A stretch of DNA of 13,604 bases, taken from contig JASLID010000040.1 in the NCBI GenBank assembly GCA_030153045.1, positions 1 to 13,604 of the forward strand, written 5' to 3'. Each line of letters opens with the position of its first letter. Within the stretch, counting starts at the first letter, position 1. The notes beneath the pieces were generated by a model, which saw nothing but the letters and a program-made list of their open reading frames with translations, had not been told where the DNA came from and searched no databases. Source of the stretch: Flavobacterium sp. (GTDB lineage Bacteria > Bacteroidota > Bacteroidia > Flavobacteriales > Flavobacteriaceae). The position numbers were made by a program, and so were the translations under genes. Positions 1 to 6,423 of this stretch are shown piece after piece.

Positions 1-180
1 AATTGCTTAAAAGCAGCTGAAGTTGATACATTAGGAGACTTAGTATCGTTCAATAAAAATGACTTAATGAAATTCCGTAATTTCGGTAAAAAATCGTTGA
101 CAGAGCTTGACGAATTAGTAGCCGTTAAAAATTTAACTTTCGGAATGGACTTAGCCAAATACAAATTAGATAAAGAATAA
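1..180 (+). CDS. rpoA: RNA polymerase alpha subunit, C-terminal end (partial)
   Basis: The window opens inside this gene. The last 59 codons are visible in frame 1, ending in TAA at 178-180. They form most of the alpha C-terminal domain, the helix-hairpin-helix module that contacts upstream promoter DNA and transcription activators. The visible part carries a typical run: L-G-D-L-V at residues 11-15 of the fragment, then FRNFGKKSLTELDELV, then a short tail with TFGMDL. The alpha subunit is the assembly scaffold of RNA polymerase. The next gene is rplQ, 62 bases downstream, which is the usual order at the end of the bacterial alpha operon, so the two are probably co-transcribed. The 5' end lies outside the window. 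The identification rests on the domain sequence plus this context. Confidence 0.93.
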   Translation, partial: NCLKAAEVDTLGDLVSFNKNDLMKFRNFGKKSLTELDELVAVKNLTFGMDLAKYKLDKE

Positions 181-242
181 ATTACTTCATATTTTGCTCT
201 CCAAAGCGGATTGAAGCAAGATGAAGGTTAATAAAGATAGTC

Positions 243-743
243 ATGAGACACGGAAAAAAATTCAATCACTTAAGCAGACAGACTGGACATAGAAAAGCTA
301 TGTTAGCTAATATGGCTTGTTCTCTTATCGAGCACAAACGTATTAACACAACTGTTGCTAAAGCTAAAGCGCTTAAACAATTCGTTGAGCCGCTTATCAC
401 AAAATCAAAAGAAGATACAACTCACAATCGTCGTATTTGTTTTTCTTACTTACGTAGCAAATATGCCGTAACTGACTTATTCAGAGACGTAGCAGCTAAA
501 GTAGGAGATCGTCCAGGAGGATACACACGTATTATCAAATTAGGTAATCGTTTGGGAGATAACGCTGATATGGCGATGATCGAACTAGTAGACTTCAACG
601 AACTATACAATGGTGGTAAAAAAGAAGAGAAAAAAGCGAAAAGCCGTCGTGGTGGAAAAGCTAAAAAAGCGGATGCGCCAGTTGCTGAATCAGCTCCTGA
701 AGCTCCAGCTGCCTCTGAAGAAACTACTGATAGTGCAGAATAA
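243..743 (+). CDS. rplQ: 50S ribosomal protein L17
   Basis: L17 is a large-subunit ribosomal protein near the polypeptide exit tunnel. The 166-residue product starts MRHGKKFNHLSRQTGHRKAM, the conserved L17 N-terminus, followed by the AMLANMACSLIEHKRI helix and, near residues 89-105, a GDRPGGYTRI loop. E. coli L17 is about 127 residues. Here a low-complexity tail of about 40 residues (126-166) follows the core: first lysine/arginine-rich (KKEEKKAKSRRGGKAKK), then alanine/glutamate-rich and acidic. I recall such tails in L17 of other Bacteroidota. The gene is the last of the rpoA operon and is followed by a hairpin terminator at 770-800. The start is the first ATG of the open frame and gives the conserved N-terminus; no strong Shine-Dalgarno sequence is visible. 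Confidence 0.97.
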   Translation: MRHGKKFNHLSRQTGHRKAMLANMACSLIEHKRINTTVAKAKALKQFVEPLITKSKEDTTHNRRICFSYLRSKYAVTDLFRDVAAKVGDRPGGYTRIIKLGNRLGDNADMAMIELVDFNELYNGGKKEEKKAKSRRGGKAKKADAPVAESAPEAPAASEETTDSAE

Positions 744-769
744 TATGAATCTTACTTCATAAATATTAA

Positions 770-800
770 GGATAAACTTTTACTAGTTTATCCTTTTTTT
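770..800 (+). terminator. Intrinsic terminator of the rpoA-rplQ operon
   Basis: A 9-bp perfect stem, GGATAAACT (770-778) and AGTTTATCC (785-793), encloses the 6-base loop TTTACT and is followed by seven T (794-800). It sits 26 bases after the rplQ stop codon. The same stem with one loop base changed recurs at 2289-2320. Confidence 0.9.
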
Positions 801-801
801 A

Positions 802-809
802 TATCTTTA
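802..809 (+). promoter_or_regulatory. Possible -7 promoter box for the secreted-protein pair
   Basis: TATCTTTA differs at one position from the Bacteroidota -7 consensus TAnnTTTG and lies 13 bases before the ATG at 823. It starts just after the T-tract of the rplQ terminator. A matching -33 box (TTTA, 779-782, 19-base spacer) would fall in the terminator loop. It is the only promoter-like sequence in the 22-base gap, but the match is imperfect. Confidence 0.35.
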
Positions 810-822
810 AAAAAATTATTGT

Positions 823-1521
823 ATGAAAAAACTTATTCTGTTTTGTTTGTTAGGATGTTCTGTTGTTGTTTTTGGTCAGGAAGATGTTAAAGCTAATGTT
901 CCTCTTGATGCTAGAAATATTACGGGAAAATGGAGTGGTTATGGAGCTGGAACTTGGTTGCCTGGTAAATCAATTGATAATTCAATAGAAGGAACTCCGC
1001 ATTTGTTTTCTAATTGGAATGGAGTCTTTCAGATATTTGTAAATGAAAACCAGAGTTATAAAATTTCCAATTTAAATTATAATATAGTTTCGAAGACTTT
1101 AGAATCTCAAGTCGAGAAAGATTCTGTTTTTCAGTTTGATACCTCTAAAATTAATTCGATTAAACGTAATTCAGATAAGTATAAATTCTTTAATATTAAT
1201 AATAGTAATGAACTTTATCAGGTTATTTATTCATCTCAAAAAGTAGTTTTCTTGAAAGGCTTTTCAGTGGAAATTACAAAAGAAAATGTTAATCCAATGA
1301 CTCAAGAAGTTTTATCTAAAAGAAAATATAAAATTAAAGAGCGATTTATGATCAATTTTAATAATAGCAGTTTTATTGAAATTGACATGAAGAAAAAACA
1401 AATTTTAAAGCTAATGGGAGATAAAGCTAGTCAAGTTGAGAAATATGCTTCTGATTCAAAATTAAGTTTTACTTCTGAAAAAGAATTGTTTAGTATTTTT
1501 AGATTTTACGACAACCTTTAA
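823..1521 (+). CDS. Secreted protein of unknown function, paralogue 1
   Basis: No specific function is recognised. The 232-residue product begins with a signal peptide (MKK, then a hydrophobic stretch to FGQ at about residue 19), so it is probably exported. A possible lipobox (LLGC, Cys12) lies inside the hydrophobic core and is followed by more hydrophobic residues, so ordinary signal peptidase cleavage seems likelier. The mature part is lysine- and asparagine-rich. Landmarks: LNYNIV, INNSNELYQVI and a C-terminus ending FRFYDNL. It matches the next gene along nearly its whole length. The overall pattern (an FQIFV strand, an N-L-N-Y-N motif, a closing K..ILKL.GDK..QVEK segment, final aromatic-rich heptad) recalls a large family of secreted Bacteroidota proteins without assigned function; that resemblance is from memory. 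It starts 22 bases after the rplQ terminator and 29 bases before its paralogue, probably in one operon. Confidence 0.82.
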   Translation: MKKLILFCLLGCSVVVFGQEDVKANVPLDARNITGKWSGYGAGTWLPGKSIDNSIEGTPHLFSNWNGVFQIFVNENQSYKISNLNYNIVSKTLESQVEKDSVFQFDTSKINSIKRNSDKYKFFNINNSNELYQVIYSSQKVVFLKGFSVEITKENVNPMTQEVLSKRKYKIKERFMINFNNSSFIEIDMKKKQILKLMGDKASQVEKYASDSKLSFTSEKELFSIFRFYDNL

Positions 1522-1550
1522 CCTTTTATAAACCAAATAATAAATAAACT

Positions 1551-2264
1551 ATGAAAAAAAGTACAGTAGCCATTTTGTTTTTGTTTGCAAGCGTTTTTAA
1601 TTACGCTCAAGGAGGAGGATTGCGTAGTGGCGCAAAAAGCAGAGGCTCAGGAGGAGATTTGTCCACAATTCTTTTTATAAATGATATTATGTCAGCCAAA
1701 TTTGTGGCCAATAAAGATGCTGAAAATGTTGAAGGGTCAGTGTATTTGTTTCCAAAATGGGAAGATTCATTCCAAATCTTTGTTACTGAGGAAAAGGGGT
1801 ATAATGTTGAAAATTTGAATTATAATATTGTTGATAAAAAAATTCAATCTAAAATTTCTAAAGATTCAGTATATGAATATGATTCAAGTAAAATCGCATT
1901 TGTAAAAAATAAAAACAAAATCTTTAAATTTTTTGATATCAATAATAGCAATGAATTATATCAAGTTATTTTCTCTTCTAAAAAAATCACCTTTATAAAA
2001 GGATCAGAATCTAAATTTATAAAAGGAAATGTACATCCTGCAAGTGGCGAAATTATCTCAAAGAATAAACATGTTACAAAGGAAAAATTCTTTGTAAAAC
2101 TTCAGGATGGTAACTTTAAAAAGTTAGAATTGAAGAAAAAGAATGTTTTGAAATTATTTGGTGATAAAGCTATTGAAGTTGAAAAATTTGTCACAGATAA
2201 TAAATTAGATTATGATTCTGAAGGAAGTCTATTTAGAATTTTTCATTATTACGATTCACTTTAA
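1551..2264 (+). CDS. Secreted protein of unknown function, paralogue 2
   Basis: This is a tandem paralogue of the preceding gene, 237 residues. The signal peptide is MKKSTVAILFLFASVFNYAQ, followed by a glycine-rich linker (GGGLRSG) absent from paralogue 1. After the linker the two align without large gaps. By eye about half of the residues are identical in the central block from EGSVYLF to FIKG, including NLNYNIV, KDSV, FF.INNSNELYQVI and the C-terminal KLFGDKA.EVEKF...NKL segment ending YYDSL. The function is unknown; the pair could be periplasmic or cell-surface proteins. The gene ends 24 bases before a terminator that is nearly identical to the one ahead of the pair. The start is the first ATG and gives a clean signal peptide. 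Confidence 0.84.
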   Translation: MKKSTVAILFLFASVFNYAQGGGLRSGAKSRGSGGDLSTILFINDIMSAKFVANKDAENVEGSVYLFPKWEDSFQIFVTEEKGYNVENLNYNIVDKKIQSKISKDSVYEYDSSKIAFVKNKNKIFKFFDINNSNELYQVIFSSKKITFIKGSESKFIKGNVHPASGEIISKNKHVTKEKFFVKLQDGNFKKLELKKKNVLKLFGDKAIEVEKFVTDNKLDYDSEGSLFRIFHYYDSL

Positions 2265-2288
2265 GATTAATGAATTTTATAACATTTA

Positions 2289-2320
2289 GGATAAACTTTT
2301 GCTAGTTTATCCTTTTTTTT
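2289..2320 (+). terminator. Intrinsic terminator after the secreted-protein pair
   Basis: A 9-bp stem, GGATAAACT (2289-2297) and AGTTTATCC (2304-2312), with loop TTTGCT, is followed by eight T (2313-2320). Stem and loop are the same as at 770-793 except for one loop base (A to G). Confidence 0.9.
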
Positions 2321-2324
2321 AAAT

Positions 2325-2332
2325 TATTTTTG
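2325..2332 (+). promoter_or_regulatory. carA promoter, -7 box
   Basis: TATTTTTG is an exact match to the Bacteroidota -7 consensus TAnnTTTG, 20 bases before the carA ATG. It continues as TTTGCACC, the same extended form as in front of recR. It begins four bases after the terminator T-tract. The only TTTG upstream (2298-2301) lies in the terminator loop with a 23-base spacer, which is long for a -33 box. Confidence 0.6.
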
Positions 2333-2352
2333 CACCACAATATAACTACACA

Positions 2353-3462
2353 ATGCAACACACAACAAAACAACAAGCAATTTTATTATTAAGTGACGGA
2401 ACTATTTTTTATGGTAAGTCTATAGGTATCAGCGGAACCACTTTTGGAGAAGTTTGTTTCAATACTGGAACAACAGGATATCAGGAGATTTTTACCGATC
2501 CGTCTTACTTCGGACAAATCATGGTGGCAACCAATGCACATATTGGAAACTATGGTGTCAATATAGACGAAGTAGAATCAGATAGAATCATGATTTCAGG
2601 TTTGGTTTGCAAAAACTTTTCTACAAATCATTCACGTCCCAATTCAGAAAGTGACTTATTCGATTATTTCAAAAAGCAAAACCTCGTTTGTATTTCAGAT
2701 GTAGACACACGAGCCTTGGTGAGTTATATTCGCGACAACGGGGCTATGAATGCGGTAATTTCAACTGATGGAACTTTAGTAGATGATTTGAAAAAACAAT
2801 TAGCTCTAATTCCAGATATGAACGGATTGGAGTTGGCTTCTAAAGTATCGACAAAACAACCTTATTTCTTCGGAAATGAAAATGCAAAATATAAAATATC
2901 CGCTTTAGATTTAGGCATCAAAACCAATATCCTGCGTAATTTGGCGAAAAGAGATTGCTATATCAAGGTTTTTCCATACAATGCTACTTTCGAAGAGATG
3001 AAAGCCTTCAATCCTGATGGTTATTTCTTGTCTAATGGTCCTGGAGATCCAGACCCTCTAGAAAGTGCTATTGCGGTTGCAAAGGAAATCATCTCAAACA
3101 ATCATCCGCTTTTTGGAATCTGTTTAGGACATCAAGTCATTGCTTTGGCTAATGGAGTTTCAACATACAAAATGTTCAACGGTCACCGCGGTATAAATCA
3201 TCCAGTGAAAAATTTGGTAACTGGAAAAGGCGAAATTACTTCTCAAAACCACGGATTTGCAGTTAATAAAGAAGAATTAAACAATCATCCTGATTTAGAA
3301 ATCACGCATTTGCACATCAATGATGAAACTGTGGCGGGAATGAGAATGAAATCTAAAAATTGCTTTTCGGTTCAATACCATCCAGAAGCAAGTCCTGGTC
3401 CACACGATTCTTCATATCTATTTGATCAATTTATTGAAAACATCAAACTTTCAAAGAACTAA
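2353..3462 (+). CDS. carA: Carbamoyl-phosphate synthase small (glutaminase) subunit
   Basis: CarA hydrolyses glutamine and channels the ammonia to CarB, which makes carbamoyl phosphate for arginine and pyrimidine synthesis. The 369-residue product has the family's N-terminal domain (LLSDGTIFYGKSIG, then FNTGTTGYQEIFTDPSYFGQ) and a C-terminal class I glutamine amidotransferase domain. The nucleophile is Cys257 in FGICLGHQ. The rest of the triad is His343 and Glu345 in YHPEASPGP, and NGPGDP is also present. Length is in the usual range. carB is not in the window, so the subunits are encoded apart. The gene appears to be a single unit with its own promoter, and eno follows 90 bases downstream. 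I see no clear terminator after it. Its nearness to the arginase operon about 3 kb downstream is probably incidental. Confidence 0.97.
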   Translation: MQHTTKQQAILLLSDGTIFYGKSIGISGTTFGEVCFNTGTTGYQEIFTDPSYFGQIMVATNAHIGNYGVNIDEVESDRIMISGLVCKNFSTNHSRPNSESDLFDYFKKQNLVCISDVDTRALVSYIRDNGAMNAVISTDGTLVDDLKKQLALIPDMNGLELASKVSTKQPYFFGNENAKYKISALDLGIKTNILRNLAKRDCYIKVFPYNATFEEMKAFNPDGYFLSNGPGDPDPLESAIAVAKEIISNNHPLFGICLGHQVIALANGVSTYKMFNGHRGINHPVKNLVTGKGEITSQNHGFAVNKEELNNHPDLEITHLHINDETVAGMRMKSKNCFSVQYHPEASPGPHDSSYLFDQFIENIKLSKN

Positions 3463-3518
3463 AACGTTATCGTTAATAACATTCAGTTTTTGAAGCAATT
3501 CGGCTGTCAAAGATTGAA

Positions 3519-3526
3519 TATATTTG
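3519..3526 (+). promoter_or_regulatory. eno promoter, -7 box
   Basis: TATATTTG matches TAnnTTTG exactly and lies 26 bases before the eno start codon. The nearest TTTG upstream (3489-3492) is 26 bases away, too far for a standard -33 box, so only the -7 element is supported. Confidence 0.5.
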
Positions 3527-3552
3527 TAATAATCTAAAAAATAAAAACAAGT

Positions 3553-4845
3553 ATGAGTATCATTATAAAAATACATGCAAGACAAATTCTTGATTCTAGA
3601 GGAAATCCAACAATCGAAGTCGATGTAGTTACCGAAAACGGTGTTTTAGGCCGTGCTGCTGTTCCATCAGGAGCATCAACTGGAGAGCATGAAGCGGTTG
3701 AATTACGTGACGGTGGAAAAGCTTTTATGGGTAAAGGAGTTTTAAAAGCTGTAGAAAATGTTAACATTACTATTGCCAATGAATTGATGGGAACTTCTGT
3801 TTTTGAACAGAATCTTATTGATAAAACCATGATTGAATTAGATGGTACGCCAAACAAATCTAACTTGGGAGCCAATGCAATTCTTGGCGTTTCATTAGCA
3901 GTTGCAAAAGCAGCCGCTAACGAATTAGGATTGCCTTTGTACAGATATATAGGTGGAGTTTCGGCTAATACATTGCCGGTTCCAATGATGAACATCATTA
4001 ATGGAGGTTCGCATTCTGATGCGCCAATTGCATTTCAGGAATTTATGATTATGCCAGTAAAAGCAACTTCTTTTACGCATGCGATGCAAATGGGTACAGA
4101 GATTTTTCACCATTTGAAAAAAGGATTACACGATAGAAATTTATCAACTGCAGTAGGGGATGAAGGTGGTTTTGCGCCAAATTTAGCTGGAGGAACAGAA
4201 GATGCTTTAGATTCTATTAAAAAAGCAGTCGAAAGTGCTGGTTATACTTTTGGTGATGATATCATGATCGCCCTAGATTGTGCTGCTTCAGAATTTTATG
4301 TAAACGGAAAATACGATTACACTAAATTTGAAGGTGAAACTGGGAAAATTAGAACTTCAGAAGAACAAGCAGATTATTTGGCTGAATTGGCTTCAAAATA
4401 TCCAATCATTTCTATCGAAGACGGAATGTACGAAGACGATTGGTCTGGTTGGAAATATTTAACCGATAAAATTGGTGATAAAGTACAGTTAGTTGGTGAT
4501 GATTTATTTGTAACCAATGTACAACGTTTGTCTCGTGGAATTTCTGAAGGAATTGCCAACTCCATTTTAGTAAAAGTAAACCAAATTGGTACATTAACTG
4601 AAACTATTGCTGCTGTAAACATGGCACACAATGCAGGTTATACTTCGGTAATGTCTCATCGTTCAGGAGAGACAGAAGACAATACGATTGCTGATTTAGC
4701 AGTGGCATTAAACTGTGGCCAAATCAAAACAGGATCAGCTTCACGTTCAGATCGTATGGCAAAATACAATCAATTGTTGCGTATTGAAGAGGAGTTAAAT
4801 GATGTGGCTTATTTCCCTGGAACTCGAGCTTTTAAAGTGAAATAA
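3553..4845 (+). CDS. eno: Enolase (phosphopyruvate hydratase)
   Basis: Enolase interconverts 2-phosphoglycerate and phosphoenolpyruvate in glycolysis and gluconeogenesis, using Mg2+ in the cytoplasm. The 430-residue product is of normal bacterial length. It opens with the I-x-ARQILDSRGNPTIEVDV segment and the catalytic-loop sequence SGASTGEHEA. The GDEGGFAPN loop begins at residue 202. Magnesium ligands are expected at Asp242 (ALDCAAS), Glu289 (SIEDGM) and in the GDD at 315-317. The catalytic lysine is Lys341 in ILVKVNQIGT, and the substrate-binding SHRSGET begins at residue 368. No key residue is missing. The start at 3553 places the conserved N-terminus correctly. A terminator follows at 4869. 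Several open frames on the opposite strand within this gene are shadows. Confidence 0.98.
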   Translation: MSIIIKIHARQILDSRGNPTIEVDVVTENGVLGRAAVPSGASTGEHEAVELRDGGKAFMGKGVLKAVENVNITIANELMGTSVFEQNLIDKTMIELDGTPNKSNLGANAILGVSLAVAKAAANELGLPLYRYIGGVSANTLPVPMMNIINGGSHSDAPIAFQEFMIMPVKATSFTHAMQMGTEIFHHLKKGLHDRNLSTAVGDEGGFAPNLAGGTEDALDSIKKAVESAGYTFGDDIMIALDCAASEFYVNGKYDYTKFEGETGKIRTSEEQADYLAELASKYPIISIEDGMYEDDWSGWKYLTDKIGDKVQLVGDDLFVTNVQRLSRGISEGIANSILVKVNQIGTLTETIAAVNMAHNAGYTSVMSHRSGETEDNTIADLAVALNCGQIKTGSASRSDRMAKYNQLLRIEEELNDVAYFPGTRAFKVK

Positions 4846-4868
4846 TTTTCTAATTATACATGAATTTG

Positions 4869-4902
4869 CACCCGTTAGTTTGAAGAAGCTAACGGGTGTT
4901 TT
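4869..4902 (+). terminator. Intrinsic terminator of eno
   Basis: A 10-bp perfect stem, CACCCGTTAG (4869-4878) and CTAACGGGTG (4889-4898), encloses a 10-base loop and is followed by TTTT and further T-rich sequence (TTTTGTTTATTTG). It starts 23 bases after the eno stop codon. Confidence 0.88.
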
Positions 4903-4976
4903 GTTTATTTGCTTTTTTTCGAAACAATTAACAAAAACCTTACCTTAAAAACTTTTTTATTTAATCAAGAATTTAC

Positions 4977-4984
4977 TAGATTTG
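4977..4984 (+). promoter_or_regulatory. gltA promoter, -7 box
   Basis: TAGATTTG matches TAnnTTTG exactly, 38 bases before the gltA ATG. No TTTG is present at -33 spacing; the upstream region is A/T-rich. The gap 4846-5022 holds only the eno terminator and this promoter. Confidence 0.5.
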
Positions 4985-5022
4985 TTAAATTATATTTTTA
5001 AGATTAATTCCCAAATTACATT

Positions 5023-6306
5023 ATGTCAAAAACAGCGATATTAGAATTTGATGGCAATAAGTATGAATTTCCAGTAATTGTTGGAAGTGAAAATGAAGCA
5101 GCTATCGATATTGAAAAATTACGTGCCTTAACTGGTGCAATCACACTTGATCCAGGGTACAAAAATTCAGGTTCTTGTCAAAGCGAAATTACTTTCCTTG
5201 ATGGAGAAGAAGGAATTTTACGTTACCGTGGTTATGCTATCGAAGATTTAGCCGATAAAGCAGGTTTTCTTGAAGTATCATATTTAGTTATTTTTGGTGA
5301 ATTACCTACAAAAGAGCAATTAGCACAATTCGAAAACGATATTAGAAAATACACTTTAGTGAATGAAGAAATGAAAAACATCATTGATGGTTTTCCTAAA
5401 ACAGCTCATCCAATGGGTGTTTTGTCTTCACTTACTAGTGCGTTAACAGCATTTAACCCAAAAGTGGTTAATGTTGAAAACGAGAAAGAAATGTACGAAG
5501 CAGTTTGTAAAACCATGGGTAAATTCTTGGTTATTGCCACTTGGACGTATAGAAAAATGATGGGTTATCCTTTGAATTATTACGATAATACGATTGGATA
5601 TGTAGATAACTTCATGCAATTAATGTTTAAACTACCTACAGGACCTTATGCTACAAACCCTGTTATCGTTGATGCTTTAGATAAATTATTTATCCTTCAT
5701 GCTGATCACGAACAAAACTGTTCAACTTCAACAGTAAGAATTGTAGGTTCATCACACGCAGGTTTATTCGCTTCTATTTCGGCAGGTGTTTCTGCACTTT
5801 GGGGTCCATTACACGGTGGAGCAAATCAAGCTGTACTTGAAATGTTGGAAGAAATCCAGAAAAATGGTGGTGATGCTGAGAAATATTTGGCAAAAGCCAA
5901 AGACAAAGATGATCCTTTCCGTTTAATGGGCTTTGGTCATAGAGTTTATAAAAACTTTGACCCAAGAGCAAAAATCATTAAAAAAGCAGCTGACGAAGTA
6001 TTAGCAACGCTTGGAGTTAACGATCCAATTTTAGCGATTGCAAAAAAATTAGAAGAATCAGCTTTGGTTGATGAGTATTTTGTATCAAGAAAATTATATC
6101 CAAACGTAGATTTCTATTCAGGTATCATTTACCGTGCTTTAGGAATCCCAACAGATATGTTTACCGTTCTTTTCGCTATTGGTCGTCTTCCAGGTTGGAT
6201 TGCGCAATGGAAAGAAATGCGTGTAAACAAAGAACCAATTGGCCGTCCACGTCAAGTATATACAGGACATCCGTTAAGAGAATTTACTTCAATGGATAAA
6301 AGATAA
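5023..6306 (+). CDS. gltA: Citrate synthase
   Basis: Citrate synthase condenses acetyl-CoA with oxaloacetate to give citrate, the entry step of the TCA cycle. The 427-residue product has the same length as the E. coli type II (hexameric) enzyme. It carries the N-terminal beta domain typical of that type (TAILEFDGNKYEFPVIVG) and ends in the family's GRPRQVYTGHPLREF region. Catalytic residues are visible: His264 in GPLHGGAN, His306 in MGFGHRVYKNFDPRA and Asp363 in NVDFYSG. The HEQNCSTSTVR substrate-binding stretch is also intact. It is a stand-alone unit, with a promoter-like box at 4977 and a terminator at 6326. The upstream neighbour eno is closed by its own terminator. Confidence 0.97.
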   Translation: MSKTAILEFDGNKYEFPVIVGSENEAAIDIEKLRALTGAITLDPGYKNSGSCQSEITFLDGEEGILRYRGYAIEDLADKAGFLEVSYLVIFGELPTKEQLAQFENDIRKYTLVNEEMKNIIDGFPKTAHPMGVLSSLTSALTAFNPKVVNVENEKEMYEAVCKTMGKFLVIATWTYRKMMGYPLNYYDNTIGYVDNFMQLMFKLPTGPYATNPVIVDALDKLFILHADHEQNCSTSTVRIVGSSHAGLFASISAGVSALWGPLHGGANQAVLEMLEEIQKNGGDAEKYLAKAKDKDDPFRLMGFGHRVYKNFDPRAKIIKKAADEVLATLGVNDPILAIAKKLEESALVDEYFVSRKLYPNVDFYSGIIYRALGIPTDMFTVLFAIGRLPGWIAQWKEMRVNKEPIGRPRQVYTGHPLREFTSMDKR

Positions 6307-6325
6307 ATTGTCAATTAAATAAATG

Positions 6326-6356
6326 AAAAGCTTCTCCTAATCGAGAAGCTTTTTTT
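6326..6356 (+). terminator. Intrinsic terminator of gltA
   Basis: An 11-bp perfect stem, AAAAGCTTCTC (6326-6336) and GAGAAGCTTTT (6343-6353), has the 6-base loop CTAATC and ends in a run of seven T (6350-6356). It begins 19 bases after the gltA stop codon. Its last T is also the first base of the next promoter box. Confidence 0.9.
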
Positions 6357-6363
6357 ATATTTG
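6356..6363 (+). promoter_or_regulatory. Promoter of the arginase-ctlX operon, -7 box
   Basis: TATATTTG matches TAnnTTTG exactly and directly abuts the gltA terminator. It implies a leader of roughly 50-60 bases before the ATG at 6424. It also shows why the in-frame TTG at 6361 cannot be the translation start: it lies inside the promoter. The leader contains a short GGTAG...CTACC inverted repeat (about 6387-6406) of unknown meaning. Confidence 0.55.
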
Positions 6364-6423
6364 CTAATAATCAAATATTTCGCAGGGGTAGATTTTACAA
6401 CCTACCTTACAAACCAATACTTT

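Noticed and set aside
847..858. Lipobox (LLGC) in secreted paralogue 1
   Set aside because: The cysteine sits within the hydrophobic core and the hydrophobic stretch continues to FGQ, which fits signal peptidase I better; the paralogue has no such cysteine.
3464..3480. GTTAT/ATAAC inverted repeat after carA as a terminator
   Set aside because: Only 5 A/T-rich base pairs and no T-tract follow it.
3534..3998. Minus-strand open frame of 154 codons
   Set aside because: It is antisense to the well-supported enolase gene; composition reflects the complementary strand.
6361..6423. N-terminal extension of the arginase gene from TTG at 6361
   Set aside because: The TTG is part of the exact TAnnTTTG promoter box (6356-6363), and the extra 21 residues do not resemble an arginase N-terminus; ATG 6424 fits.
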